Below, piece by piece: positions 1 to 8,565 of a stretch of 64,000 nucleotides of DNA; position 1 is the first letter of the stretch, and each line of letters begins with the position of its first letter. The notes beneath the pieces were generated by a model. It searched no databases, was not told where the DNA came from, and worked only from the letters and a program-made list of their open reading frames with translations. The translations under genes and the position numbers were made by a program. Source of the DNA: CAWALV01 sp963782965. GTDB lineage: Bacteria > Actinomycetota > Actinomycetes > Acidothermales > Acidothermaceae. Where the stretch lies: the NCBI GenBank assembly GCA_963782965.1, contig CAWALV010000006.1, forward strand, positions 62,001-126,000, written 5' to 3'.

Positions 1-541
1 CCGCGCCGATCGCCCCGATGACTCCCTCGTCGCGCAACTCGCACAACGTCGGTGCGGCGAGTGAAATGGCGTCGTCCATGTGGTTCTCGGGATCGTGGAT
101 GTAGACGACGTCGATCCGGTCGACGCCGAGCCTTTTCAGGCTGCCCTCGAGGCTGCGCAGCACGCCGTCCCTCGAGTAGTTGTACTGCCGCATCAGATCG
201 TCCGGGACGGCGAACCCCCCGGCAGCCAGATCGCTCCCTGTCGGCGTCGGGTTCGGCACCAGCAGCCGGCCGACCTTCGTCGACAACACGTACCGTTCGC
301 GATCCTTCCCACGCAGCGCTTCGCCCAGGCGCCGCTCGGAAAGACCGAGCCCGTAGTGCGGCGCTGTGTCGAAGTATCGGATGCCGCCTGCCCACGCCTG
401 CTCGACCGCGGCGGTGGCCTCTTCGTCGCTCGTGCTGCGGTAGAGGCTTCCGATACTGGCGCCACCGAAGCCCAAGACCGACACGGCAAGGTTGCGCCGC
501 GCGATCGAGCGGGTTGGCAGCGAGCTGGTGAGTTCGCTCAT
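1..541 (-). CDS. Aldo/keto reductase, L-fucose (D-threo-aldose) dehydrogenase-like, partial
   Basis: The reading frame starts at an ATG whose complement lies at 539-541 and runs off the left edge, so about 180 N-terminal codons are visible. Seen: a TIM-barrel aldo/keto reductase N-terminus with the catalytic Asp/Tyr segment YFDTAPHYG, then a Ser/Thr-Lys strand (STKVGRLL) and a DVVYIHDPE strand. The insertion between the Lys strand and the next helix resembles the D-threo-aldose (L-fucose) dehydrogenase branch. Enzymes of this group oxidise L-fucose or L-galactose to the lactone with NAD(P)+. It is the last visible gene of a minus-strand operon (hydrolase, SDR, then this), which supports a sugar-oxidation role. 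Substrate is inferred; the fold is certain. Confidence 0.88.
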   Translation of the reverse strand, partial: MSELTSSLPTRSIARRNLAVSVLGFGGASIGSLYRSTSDEEATAAVEQAWAGGIRYFDTAPHYGLGLSERRLGEALRGKDRERYVLSTKVGRLLVPNPTPTGSDLAAGGFAVPDDLMRQYNYSRDGVLRSLEGSLKRLGVDRIDVVYIHDPENHMDDAISLAAPTLCELRDEGVIGAIGA

Positions 542-630
542 CTGGTTCCTGTCGCAGGGTCGGCCGCCGAAACATCGGGTGATCCCGCCAGAGCATAACG
601 GCGCCGGCACGACCCGCGGAACCGCGCCGG

Positions 631-1390
631 CTATTCGCGTGTGGTGTTCGGCAACCGCAGGCCGTACATGCCGCCGTCCACTGCCAGAGCAGTGCCGGTC
701 GTCGAGCCGGAAAGCGGCGACGCGAGGTAGGCGATCGCCTGGGCCACTTCGTCCGGCGTGATGAGCCGTCCGATGGGGTGGCGGGCGGCGATTCCCGCAC
801 GCTCCAGCTCCGGGTCGGGTGCGGCTGCCAGCAGGCGGCCGATCCACGGCGTGTCGGCAGTCCCTGGGTTCACGCAGTTGACCCGGATGCCCTCACCGAC
901 ATGGTCGGCAGCCATGGCGAGGGTCAACGCGTGCACGGCGCCCTTGGTCGCCGAGTACAGCGCCCGCCGCGGCAGCCCGATCCAGGCTGCGATCGAGCCC
1001 GTGTTCACGACGGCGGGGTGTGGCGACTTCCGCAGCTCCGGCAGCGCCGCGCGGGTCACCCGCACCATGCCCAAGACGTTGACGTCGAAGACCCGGTGCC
1101 ACTCGGCGTCGTCGTTGGCCGCCACATCGCCCTGCGCACCGACACCCGCGTTGTTGATGACCACGTCGAGTCGGCCGAACCTTCTTCACCACGGCGTCGA
1201 TCGCGGTGCGCACGGACGAGTCATCGCTGACGTCGCAGTACTCGCCGACCAGTGGCGCCGTCGTCCCCTCTTGGACGTCGAGGCAGGCGACCTGCGCGCC
1301 GCGCTCGGCGAGGAGTTGTGCCGTGCGCAGGCCGATGCCGGAGGCTCCTCCGGTGACCACCGCCACCAGGCCGTCGAAGTCGCCGCTCAC
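631..1390 (-). pseudogene. SDR oxidoreductase, 2-keto-3-deoxy-L-fuconate dehydrogenase-like, frameshifted
   Basis: Two overlapping frames together encode one complete short-chain dehydrogenase. The first (from 1390) carries the Rossmann motif TGGASGIG and runs to AIDAVVKK. The second (to 631) resumes at LDVVINNAG and carries the catalytic Ser, YSATK and a C-terminal VDGGMYG. The frame changes at about 1180-1181, where the plus strand has one C too many: removing it restores KKFGRLDVV. If the base is real, the enzyme is truncated before its active site; if it is a sequencing error, the gene is intact (about 252 residues). The start lies 14 bp after the upstream hydrolase stop. In L-fucose oxidation an SDR turns 2-keto-3-deoxy-L-fuconate into the 2,4-diketo acid; that assignment is inferred from its neighbours. 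Confidence 0.85.
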
Positions 1391-1404
1391 CGCTCACTCC
1401 TCGA

Positions 1405-2280
1405 TCAGACGAATTGTTGACGTTGCCGGCCGAGCCCGTCGATCTCGAGCTCGACGATGTCGCCGGAACGCAGGTACGGCTTGGGATCGGGCTGCCCGAG
1501 GGCGACCCCGGCCGGCGTCCCGGTGTTGATGACATCGCCGGGGTGCAACACCATGAACTGGCTCACGTAGCGCACCAGCTCGAAAACCCCGAAGACCATG
1601 TTCTTCGTGTGGCCATCTTGTCGAAGCTGCCCGTTGACCCACAACCGCAGCGCCAAGGCCTGCGGATCGGGCACGTCGATGGCCGGCACCAACCACGGTC
1701 CCAACGGGTTGAACGTCTCACAGCTTTTGCCCTTGTCCCACTGGCCGCCGCGCTCGAGCTGGAACTCCCGCTCCGACACGTCGTGGGCGATCACGTATCC
1801 GGCGATGCACGACCGCGCCTGCTCCTCGGTCTCGAGGTAGCGGGCGGTAGTGCCGATGACGACGCCGAGCTCGACCTCCCAGTCGGTCTTGCGAGACCCG
1901 CGCGGGATGAGGACGGCGTCGTGCGGCCCCACGACCGTCGAGGGATCCTTCAAGAACAACACCGGCTCCGCGGGCGGCCGGTCGCCCGTCTCGGCAGCGT
2001 GGTCGCGGTAGTTCAGCCCGACGCAGACGATCTTGCCGGGCCGCGCAAGAGGGGGGCCGAACCGCATCGCGAGTTCGGCGACCGGGCCCACGCCTGAAGC
2101 GATCCCATCCATCACCGCCCGGCGGGCGAGCTCGAGGCCGTTACCCGAAAGGAAGTCGGCGTCGATGTCGCTCGTGACGGGGTCGAGTGAGAACGCCAAA
2201 CCGTCACGCAGCGCGAACGGCCGCTCCGCGCCCGGGGGTCCGAGCCGTGCAACGGCGAACCCCGCCGGCTGCTCACCCAT
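1405..2280 (-). CDS. Fumarylacetoacetate hydrolase family protein, probable 2,4-diketo-3-deoxy-L-fuconate hydrolase
   Basis: A 291-residue member of the FAH superfamily. The C-terminal FAH domain (from about residue 85) has the family landmarks KIVCVGLNYRDHAAE, a metal-binding stretch DWEVELGVVIG with acidic ligands, GYVIAHDVSERE and GDVINTGTPAGVA. An AAGGAG ribosome site precedes the ATG. This is the promoter-proximal gene of the minus-strand operon. FAH-family hydrolases beside an SDR and an aldo/keto reductase are typical of non-phosphorylative L-fucose catabolism, where the hydrolase splits 2,4-diketo-3-deoxy-L-fuconate into pyruvate and L-lactate. The lactate-oxidising lut genes start 171 bp away on the other strand, which fits that product. 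Other FAH members (ureidoglycolate lyase-like, acylpyruvases) cannot be excluded from sequence alone. Confidence 0.88.
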   Translation of the reverse strand: MGEQPAGFAVARLGPPGAERPFALRDGLAFSLDPVTSDIDADFLSGNGLELARRAVMDGIASGVGPVAELAMRFGPPLARPGKIVCVGLNYRDHAAETGDRPPAEPVLFLKDPSTVVGPHDAVLIPRGSRKTDWEVELGVVIGTTARYLETEEQARSCIAGYVIAHDVSEREFQLERGGQWDKGKSCETFNPLGPWLVPAIDVPDPQALALRLWVNGQLRQDGHTKNMVFGVFELVRYVSQFMVLHPGDVINTGTPAGVALGQPDPKPYLRSGDIVELEIDGLGRQRQQFV

Positions 2281-2451
2281 AACGACTCCTTGCTCGAGAG
2301 CGGAACAGCTCTGCGGGCAGTCTTAGACATCCGACCTATCGCGCCTTTATAGTCGGCGACACGGAGCGCTGTACAGCGCCCCGAGTCGAATCCAGGCCAG
2401 CCTCCGGCCGGGACGGGATGTACGTGCGCCGCCATCGAAGCCGCAGCTGAC
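2281..2451. promoter_or_regulatory. Divergent promoter region, fucose-type operon / lutABC
   Basis: This 171-bp spacer separates the minus-strand hydrolase operon from lutABC. A good -10 hexamer, TATAGT, lies at 2348-2353 on the plus strand, about 95 bp before lutA. The stretch TTAGACATCCGACCTAT (2323-2339) overlaps the expected -35 area. Its left half (TTAGACATC) resembles half-sites used by FCD-type GntR regulators of sugar-acid operons, but the right half is degenerate. No regulator gene is present beside it. Confidence 0.35.
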
Positions 2452-3204
2452 ATGCGCGTCGGCCTGTTCGCGACGTGCCTCGCCGACGCGATGTTCCCGT
2501 CGGTGCTGCGCGCGACGGTGACCGTCATAGAACGGCTAGGCCATGAGGTGGTCATGCCGCAGAACCAGACCTGCTGCGGCCAGATGCACATCAACACCGG
2601 ATACGTCGGGCAGGCGCGCGGCCTCATCGAGCACCACACCGCGACCTTCGAGTCGGCCCTGCGATCCTGCGATGTGATCGTGGCACCCTCGGGCTCGTGC
2701 GTCGCGTCGGTACGGCATCAACACCGCGCGGCGGTCGCGGAGCTGCCCACGTTGGCCGAACGGGTGCGCAACGTGGCAGCACAGACCTTCGAGCTGTCGG
2801 AGTTCCTCGTCGACGTGCTTGGCGTCGTCGACGTTGGCGGCTATTTCCCGCATCGGGTCACCTACCACCCGACGTGCCACTCGCTGCGCATGCTGCACGT
2901 CGACGACAAGCCGCTTCGCCTGCTCAGGGCTGTCGAGGGGATCGACCTCGTCGAGCTACCCGACGCGCAGGTGTGCTGCGGATTCGGCGGAACGTTCGCC
3001 GTGAAGAACAGCGAGGTGTCGACCGCGATGCTCGCCGACAAGATGAGCAACGTGCTCGGCACGAAAGCCGAGGTGTGCACCGCCGGCGACTCGTCGTGCC
3101 TGGCCCACATCGGCGGCGGCCTGTCGCGGTTGCGGGCGGGCGTGCAGACACTCCACCTGGCCGAAATACTTGCCTGCACGCGCGAACAAGGAGCCGGCGG
3201 GTGA
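2452..3204 (+). CDS. lutA: L-lactate oxidation protein LutA, CCG-domain Fe-S subunit
   Basis: A 250-residue protein with two cysteine-rich CCG domains: QTCCGQMH near residue 40 with PSGSC near 81, and YHPTCHSL near 142 with QVCCGFGG near 175 and GDSSCLAHI near 205. This is the LutA/YkgE pattern, related to the HdrB/GlpC cysteine-rich domains that bind Fe-S clusters. LutABC is a flavin-independent L-lactate dehydrogenase complex that oxidises L-lactate to pyruvate. The gene is first in a three-gene operon and its stop overlaps the lutB start by four bases (GTGA). Length and motif order are normal for the family. Confidence 0.95.
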   Translation: MRVGLFATCLADAMFPSVLRATVTVIERLGHEVVMPQNQTCCGQMHINTGYVGQARGLIEHHTATFESALRSCDVIVAPSGSCVASVRHQHRAAVAELPTLAERVRNVAAQTFELSEFLVDVLGVVDVGGYFPHRVTYHPTCHSLRMLHVDDKPLRLLRAVEGIDLVELPDAQVCCGFGGTFAVKNSEVSTAMLADKMSNVLGTKAEVCTAGDSSCLAHIGGGLSRLRAGVQTLHLAEILACTREQGAGG

Positions 3205-4679
3205 CGGGCGTGTTCGTCGGCATGCCGGGCGAGCCGATCGCGTACGGGTCAGGCAACCTGCAGGGCAGCGGGTCCTTTCCCGATGCCGCGCGCAGCGCGC
3301 TGAAGAACACTCAGCTGCGCAGCAACCTCGCCCGCGCCACGGCCACGATCCGCGCGAAACGCGCCGCCGTCGTCGCGGAGCTCGCGGACTGGGAACAGCT
3401 GCGTGAAGCGGCGTCCGCCATCAAGACCGAGGCGATGAGCCGGCTCCCGGAGTTGCTCGAGCAACTCGAGGCCGCCGTGCGTGCCCGCGGCGGGCACGTG
3501 CACTGGGCGCGCGACGCCGCCGAGGCCAACCGCATCGTGACCGACCTGGTTGCGGCCACCGGCGCGCGCAGCGTCGTCAAGGTCAAGTCGATGGCCACGC
3601 AGGAGATCGGCCTCAACGAAGCCCTGTTGGCCGCCGGCATAGAGCCGACCGAGACCGACCTGGCCGAGCTCATCGTGCAGCTCGGCCACGACTTCCCCAG
3701 CCACATCGTCGTCCCGGCTATCCACCGCAATCGTGCAGAGATCCGCGAGCTGTTCGCGCGCGAACTGCCTGGTGCTGCGAACCTGTCGGACGATCCGCGC
3801 GAGCTGGCGATGGCCGCACGCGCACACCTGCGCAGCCTGTTCTTGGCCGCGCGGGTCGCGGTCAGCGGCGCCAACTTCGCGGTCGCCGAGACCGGAACGA
3901 TCGGCGTCGTCGAATCCGAGGGCAACGGCCGCATGTGCCTCACCCTGCCCGAGACCCTCATCACGGTGATGGGCATCGAGAAGGTGCTGCCCTCGTGGCG
4001 CGATCTCGAAGTGTTCCTCCAACTGCTGCCGAGGTCGGCCACCGGTGAGCGGATGAACCCCTACACGTCGATGTGGAGTGGCGTATCCGCCGGGGACGGG
4101 CCGAGCGAGTTCCACCTCGTCCTGCTCGACAACGGGCGGACGGCGACGCTGAGCGACCCTGCCGGGCGGGCTGCTCTGCACTGCATCAGATGCAGCGCGT
4201 GCCTGAACGTCTGCCCGGTGTACGAGCGAACGGGCGGCAACGCGTACGGCTCGATCTATCCCGGTCCGATCGGTGCCATCCTGTCGCCTCAGCTCACCGG
4301 CGTCCGGAACAAGCACGACCCCAACGCGTCGCTGCCCTTCGCGTCGACGCTGTGCGGGGCGTGTTACGAGGTTTGCCCGGTGAAGATAGACATCCCGACG
4401 ATGCTGGTGCACTTGCGCGCGAAGTCGGTGGAGGCGGGTGGTCGGCGTCCCGACGCCGAGGGTTTCGCCTTCCGGGCTATGGCGTGGGTGATGAGTAGAC
4501 CCAGCCGTTTTGCGCGGGCCGAGCGGCTGTTGCGGTTCGCCCGGCTGCTGTCGCGTCGCGGTCGCATCGGGAGGCTGCCTGGCCCCGGCGCCGCCTGGAC
4601 GGCGAGCCGCGACCTGCCGGCACCGCCGAAGGAGACGTTCCGGGAGTGGTGGATGCGACACCGAAGGCCGGTCGCGTGA
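3201..4679 (+). CDS. lutB: L-lactate oxidation iron-sulfur protein LutB
   Basis: About 492 residues. The open frame extends further upstream, but the GTG at 3201 is the best start: it overlaps the lutA stop and has an AAGGAG site at 3188-3193. The N-terminal LUD-type domain (about residues 55-300) includes the conserved SGANFAVAETGTIG stretch. It is followed by two ferredoxin-type clusters, CIRCSACLNVCP and CGACYEVCP, and a short basic tail. LutB carries electrons in the L-lactate to pyruvate oxidation complex with LutA and LutC. Operon position and length match the family. Confidence 0.95.
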   Translation: MTGVFVGMPGEPIAYGSGNLQGSGSFPDAARSALKNTQLRSNLARATATIRAKRAAVVAELADWEQLREAASAIKTEAMSRLPELLEQLEAAVRARGGHVHWARDAAEANRIVTDLVAATGARSVVKVKSMATQEIGLNEALLAAGIEPTETDLAELIVQLGHDFPSHIVVPAIHRNRAEIRELFARELPGAANLSDDPRELAMAARAHLRSLFLAARVAVSGANFAVAETGTIGVVESEGNGRMCLTLPETLITVMGIEKVLPSWRDLEVFLQLLPRSATGERMNPYTSMWSGVSAGDGPSEFHLVLLDNGRTATLSDPAGRAALHCIRCSACLNVCPVYERTGGNAYGSIYPGPIGAILSPQLTGVRNKHDPNASLPFASTLCGACYEVCPVKIDIPTMLVHLRAKSVEAGGRRPDAEGFAFRAMAWVMSRPSRFARAERLLRFARLLSRRGRIGRLPGPGAAWTASRDLPAPPKETFREWWMRHRRPVA

Positions 4680-5335
4680 ACGCACGTGACGCCGTCCTCG
4701 CCCGCATTCGAGCCGCGAACGATGCCGCGCATCGCGGCGAAACGGATCGAAGCCCTATACCTCGCGACTACCGCGTCGCCGGTGAATACCCGCCGGCGAG
4801 TGCCGCCGTGGTCGACCTGTTCGTCTCGCGGGTCGCCGACTACCGAGCGGGCGTCCATGTCACGGAGGACGCCGGCGTCCCTGCACTCCTGGCGCAGTTG
4901 CTGGCCGGCCACCGGCGCGTGGTCGCCCCTCCGGGAGTGCCCGGGCGGTGGCTCGAGGCCGCGGCCGGTGACGGGCGGGAGCTGCTGACGGATGGCCACC
5001 CGGCGACGCTGACCACCCACGAGCTGGACACCACCGATGCGGCGGTCACGGCGTGCCGCGTCGCGATCGCCGAGACCGGCACGGTCGTGCTCGACGCGGA
5101 CGACGACCAGGGACGGCGAGTGCTGAGCCTGCTCCCCGACCATCACGTTGCAGTCGTGCGCGCAGACCAGATCGTGCAGACGGTGCCGGAGGCGATCGCG
5201 TTGCTGCGCCCGGACCGCCCGCTCACCTTCATCAGCGGCCCGAGCGCGACAAGCGACATCGAGTTCAGCAGGGTCGAAGGCGTCCACGGGCCGCGCCGCC
5301 TCGACGTCGTGATCGTCGGCCCGCCGCGCGGGTAG
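4676..5335 (+). CDS. lutC: L-lactate oxidation protein LutC (LUD domain)
   Basis: A 219-residue LUD-domain protein. The GTG at 4676 overlaps the lutB stop (GTGA) and gives the usual LutC N-terminus, NARDAVLARIRAA; a start 30 bases upstream is possible but would lie inside lutB. The domain contains the family's VAIAETGTVVLD strand (near residue 135) and ends with LTFISGPSATSDIEFSRVEGVHGPR, the expected C-terminal signature region, here described only by its key SGPSATSDIE core. LutC completes the lactate oxidation complex. It is the last gene of the operon; 115 bp follow before hemY. Confidence 0.94.
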   Translation: MNARDAVLARIRAANDAAHRGETDRSPIPRDYRVAGEYPPASAAVVDLFVSRVADYRAGVHVTEDAGVPALLAQLLAGHRRVVAPPGVPGRWLEAAAGDGRELLTDGHPATLTTHELDTTDAAVTACRVAIAETGTVVLDADDDQGRRVLSLLPDHHVAVVRADQIVQTVPEAIALLRPDRPLTFISGPSATSDIEFSRVEGVHGPRRLDVVIVGPPRG

Positions 5336-5450
5336 CCTCACCCTCCTGCGGTGATCGTGTCGCCTCTCCGGCCGCGAGAGGGCACATCCGACTGCAACGA
5401 AGGACCTTCGTCACTGTGGTTCGGGCGCGGCCGCGCACTGTACTCAGGAG

Positions 5451-6932
5451 GTGACTTCCGAGTGGCCGGCGCCCCCTGCAGCCCGGCGTCAGCCACATGT
5501 CGTCGTCGTCGGGGGCGGCATCAGCGGTCTCGCGACCGCGTATTTCTTGACCCGACCGGCGGGCGGTCCGCCGGCCCGAGTCACGGTGATCGAGGACGCC
5601 GACCGGCTCGGCGGCAAGGTGCTGACCCGTCACATCGGCGCATTGGCGGTCGATACCGGGCCTGACACCTTGCCGGTGCGGCCCTTGCTGATGGCATTGC
5701 TCGAGGAGTTGGGCCTGACGGATGCCGCCGTGCCGGCGGCCCCGGTCGGAGCCTACGTCTGGTCTCAGGGGAAGTTGCGTCGGCTGCCTGCCCCGACAGC
5801 GGCCGGCGTGCCGGATCGGTTGGTCCCCCTGGTTCGTTCACGCCTGCTCTCCGCGTCGGGCACGTTGCGCGCGGGCTTCGACCTCGTCCTGCCGCGCCAG
5901 GCGTTGCCTGCCGACGCAACCATCGCGGAGCTGCTGCGGTCCAGGTTCGGGCCACAGCTGTTCGAACGCCTCGTCGAACCTCTGCTCGGTGGGATGTACG
6001 CCGGTAGGGCTGATGTGCTGAGTGCGCGGAGCACGGTGCCGGACGTCGATGCGCTGGTGCGCGCCAACCGCAGCGTGTACCTCGCGTTGCGCAAGCGCCG
6101 CCGTGGCGCGGTGGCCAGCAACGTCGTCCGGCATCACGGTCCGACGACGATCACCCTCGATCGCGGCCTGGGCCGCCTGGTTGCAGCGCTTGCCGACAAC
6201 CTGGCAGCGAGCAGACCGAAGGCCGACATCCGTCGGCGGACTCGGGTGAGTGCTGTGCACGACACCGCGGCGGGATACCGGCTGGAGCTCACGCATGGTG
6301 CGGCGACCAGCACGCTCGACGCAGATGCGGTCGTGCTCGCGACCCCCGCGTTCGTCGCAGCCGAGCTCCTCGAGGAGATGGCGCCGACCGCCGCGGCGCA
6401 GCTGCGTGCGATTCCCTACGTCGACGTCGCCACCGTCACGCTCACGTATCCGGCGCACGAGGTCAGCCGCCCGCTCGACGGGACCGGGTTCCTGGTACCA
6501 CCTGCCGAGGGGCGTTTGCTCGTCGGCTGTAGCTGGCTGTCGGCGAAGTGGTCGTATCCGGCCAACGGCACTGTCGTCCTGCGGGCTATGGTCGGCCGGC
6601 CGGACGACGTCCAGTGGTCGGCGCTCGATGACCAGGCGCTGGTCGCGCGGGTGCGCAGCGAGCTGGCCGAAGCGATGAAACTGTCGGCTGTTCCACTCCA
6701 CGTTCACGTGCAGCGATGGCCGCGAGCGTTGCCGCAGTACACCGTCGGGCACCAGGGCCGGCTCGATCGCCTGGACGCCGCGCTGAGCGAGCGGCGCGGC
6801 CTGCACCTCACCGGCGCGGCCTACCGCGGCGCCGGGGTGGTCGGCTGCATCACCCAGGCCCATCAGTGTGCGGCGAAGGTACTGGCCGAGATGTCCACGG
6901 CTGCCGTCCCGGCGCGGGCGGCGCGGATATGA
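5451..6932 (+). CDS. hemY: Protoporphyrinogen/coproporphyrinogen III oxidase HemY
   Basis: A 493-residue FAD-dependent amine-oxidase-fold protein. The dinucleotide-binding motif VVVVGGGISGLATAYFL lies near residues 17-33, and the C-terminal FAD contact region GLHLTGAAYRGAGVVGC lies near 450. Actinobacterial HemY proteins generally act on coproporphyrinogen III in the coproporphyrin-dependent heme route. The start is uncertain: an AGGAGGTGA sequence (5446-5454) overlaps the assigned GTG, so the codon is unusually close to its own ribosome site. The stop overlaps the ATG of the radical SAM gene (ATGA), so the two are co-translated. Confidence 0.92.
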   Translation: MTSEWPAPPAARRQPHVVVVGGGISGLATAYFLTRPAGGPPARVTVIEDADRLGGKVLTRHIGALAVDTGPDTLPVRPLLMALLEELGLTDAAVPAAPVGAYVWSQGKLRRLPAPTAAGVPDRLVPLVRSRLLSASGTLRAGFDLVLPRQALPADATIAELLRSRFGPQLFERLVEPLLGGMYAGRADVLSARSTVPDVDALVRANRSVYLALRKRRRGAVASNVVRHHGPTTITLDRGLGRLVAALADNLAASRPKADIRRRTRVSAVHDTAAGYRLELTHGAATSTLDADAVVLATPAFVAAELLEEMAPTAAAQLRAIPYVDVATVTLTYPAHEVSRPLDGTGFLVPPAEGRLLVGCSWLSAKWSYPANGTVVLRAMVGRPDDVQWSALDDQALVARVRSELAEAMKLSAVPLHVHVQRWPRALPQYTVGHQGRLDRLDAALSERRGLHLTGAAYRGAGVVGCITQAHQCAAKVLAEMSTAAVPARAARI

Positions 6933-8092
6933 GCACCACGGTGAGTGCGCCGCGATCCACTGTGCCGTCGTCCGTGCCGTCGTTCGTGCGGCCGGGCGTC
7001 GACTTCTCTCGGCGTCCGATGCTGGTGTTCTGGGAGACCACCCGCGCGTGCCCGTTGGCATGCCGGCACTGCCGTGCGTCTGCGACCGCCCAAGCATTGC
7101 CGGGGGAGCTGACGCCTGACGAGGGCGCTCGATTGATCGAGCAAGTGGCGGCGTTCGGCTCGCCGCACCCGATCCTGGTGCTGACCGGCGGCGACTGCCT
7201 GCTGCGACCCGATCTGTTCGACCTCGTCGCGGGGGCCGACTCGCTCGGCGTTCCGGTGGCACTTTCCCCGTCGGTGAGCGCGCTGCTGACGCCCGAGCTG
7301 ATCGCGCGAATCGCCGGCAGCGGCGTCAAGGCGGTATCGGTCAGCCTGGACGGCGCGACAGCGGCCACCCACGACACGGTGCGCGGCATCGCGGGTCATT
7401 ACGAAGCGACCCTGCAGGCCATCCGGATGTTGGCCGGCGCCGGCCTGCGCGTGCAGGTGAACACGACGGTGATGCGCGCGAACGTCGTCGAACTCGCCGA
7501 GCTGGCTGCTGCAGTCCTAGCCGCAGGCGCGCACATCTGGGAAGTGTTCTTCCTCGTGCACGTCGGGCGAGGAACCTCGACCGGTGCGATAACCGCAGAC
7601 GAGCACGAGCAGGTCTGCCACTTCCTGTTCGACGCCTCCCACTACGGAATGGTGGTCCGCACGGTCGAGGCGCCGTTCTTCCGGCGCGTGGTCGCCGAAC
7701 GCCGAGCGCAGCGCCCGGCACCGAGCGGCCCGCTGTACCGGCGACTGTCCGTTGACCTGCAGAGCAGGCTCGGGCCGTCCACCCGGTTGCCCAGCGCCCA
7801 TACGGCAGCCACCCGCGACGGCAAGGGGATCATCTTCGTCGGGTACGACGGCGAGGTGCATCCCGCAGGGTTTCTGCCGCTGCCGTTGGGAAACGTCCGG
7901 AGCCGCGCGCTGGCCGACATCTATCGCGACGACCCGCTGTTGCGGCGGATTCGAGCGGCCGACTTCACGGGTCGGTGCGGGCGCTGCGAGTACGCCGACT
8001 TGTGCGGTGGCTCCAGAGCCCGGGCTTATGCCGCGACCGGCGACCCGCTCGGGGATGACCCGGCGTGTGCGTTCGAGCCTGCGCGCACCTGA
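6929..8092 (+). CDS. Radical SAM/SPASM protein (TIGR04053-like), possibly heme-related
   Basis: A 387-residue radical SAM enzyme starting at the ATG that overlaps the hemY stop. The cluster motif CPLACRHC (CxxxCxxC) is near residue 35, LTGGDCLLRPDL follows as the glycine-rich SAM strand, and the C-terminus has SPASM-type cysteines (CGRCEYADLCGG, then a final DDPAC) for auxiliary clusters. The family resembles AhbD/NirJ-type enzymes and a group often annotated TIGR04053. The tight coupling to hemY suggests a step in tetrapyrrole or heme metabolism, but peptide modification is also possible; no precursor peptide is visible nearby. Confidence 0.88.
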   Translation: MSTTVSAPRSTVPSSVPSFVRPGVDFSRRPMLVFWETTRACPLACRHCRASATAQALPGELTPDEGARLIEQVAAFGSPHPILVLTGGDCLLRPDLFDLVAGADSLGVPVALSPSVSALLTPELIARIAGSGVKAVSVSLDGATAATHDTVRGIAGHYEATLQAIRMLAGAGLRVQVNTTVMRANVVELAELAAAVLAAGAHIWEVFFLVHVGRGTSTGAITADEHEQVCHFLFDASHYGMVVRTVEAPFFRRVVAERRAQRPAPSGPLYRRLSVDLQSRLGPSTRLPSAHTAATRDGKGIIFVGYDGEVHPAGFLPLPLGNVRSRALADIYRDDPLLRRIRAADFTGRCGRCEYADLCGGSRARAYAATGDPLGDDPACAFEPART

Positions 8093-8172
8093 CGGATCGC
8101 ATGGCCGAGTTCAAGAATCCGATGACCGATGACCGATGACTCATGGCAGTCGCCTGCGGAAAGCGAGATGAG

Positions 8173-8514
8173 ATGGCCGACAACACAATCGTGTGCGTCC
8201 CTGTCGACGGCGCGCTGATCGATCCCCGATGGGGACGTGCTCACCGACTCGCCCTCGCGACGGCCATCGGCGGGCGGATCGTGGGGTGGGACGAGTTCGT
8301 CGTCGACTGGGATCGCTTGCACGACGAAGGTGGCGAAGGCACCCACCATGCCCGGATCGCGCGGGTCCTTCGCGAGCACAAGGTGAACACCGTCGTCGCC
8401 GACCACATGGGCGAGCCGATGGCGCACATGCTGGAGAAGATGCAGATCGAGGTGCACCTCGGCGCCGAGGGTGACGCCCGGGCCGCGGTGGAAACAGCGA
8501 TCCGAACGCCGTAA
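8173..8514 (+). CDS. NifX/NafY-like dinitrogenase iron-molybdenum cofactor family protein
   Basis: A 113-residue single-domain protein of the NifX/NafY/NifB-C-terminal fold, which binds Fe-S or FeMo-cofactor precursors in nitrogen fixers. An ATG at 8143 in the same frame lacks a ribosome site; the ATG at 8173 has GGAAAG about nine bases upstream, so 8173 is preferred. The end GAEGDARAAVETAI and the middle VVADHMGEPMAHML match the family's overall pattern. No nif genes are present, so its role here is probably metal-cluster handling for the adjacent radical SAM enzyme (inference). Confidence 0.8.
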   Translation: MADNTIVCVPVDGALIDPRWGRAHRLALATAIGGRIVGWDEFVVDWDRLHDEGGEGTHHARIARVLREHKVNTVVADHMGEPMAHMLEKMQIEVHLGAEGDARAAVETAIRTP

Positions 8515-8565
8515 GCGGCGTTGAGAAGACGGTTGGTAGCGCTGGCGGCGGGTGCGGCGGACCTG

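Noticed and set aside
80..598. Long plus-strand frames opposite the aldo/keto reductase
   Set aside because: The minus strand encodes a clear aldo/keto reductase; the plus frames have Arg/Pro/Ala-rich shadow composition.
2323..2339. Confident FCD-GntR operator
   Set aside because: Only one half-site is good; the second half is degenerate and no regulator gene is adjacent, so it is kept only as a possibility.
2697..3200. N-terminal extension of lutB inside lutA
   Set aside because: It is Arg-rich shadow translation; the GTG at 3201 has the ribosome site and overlap.
8515..8565. Terminator between the NifX-like gene and carH
   Set aside because: The TGGTAGC/GCTACCA arms are 7 bp with a loop of about 25 bases and overlap the carH stop; too weak to call.
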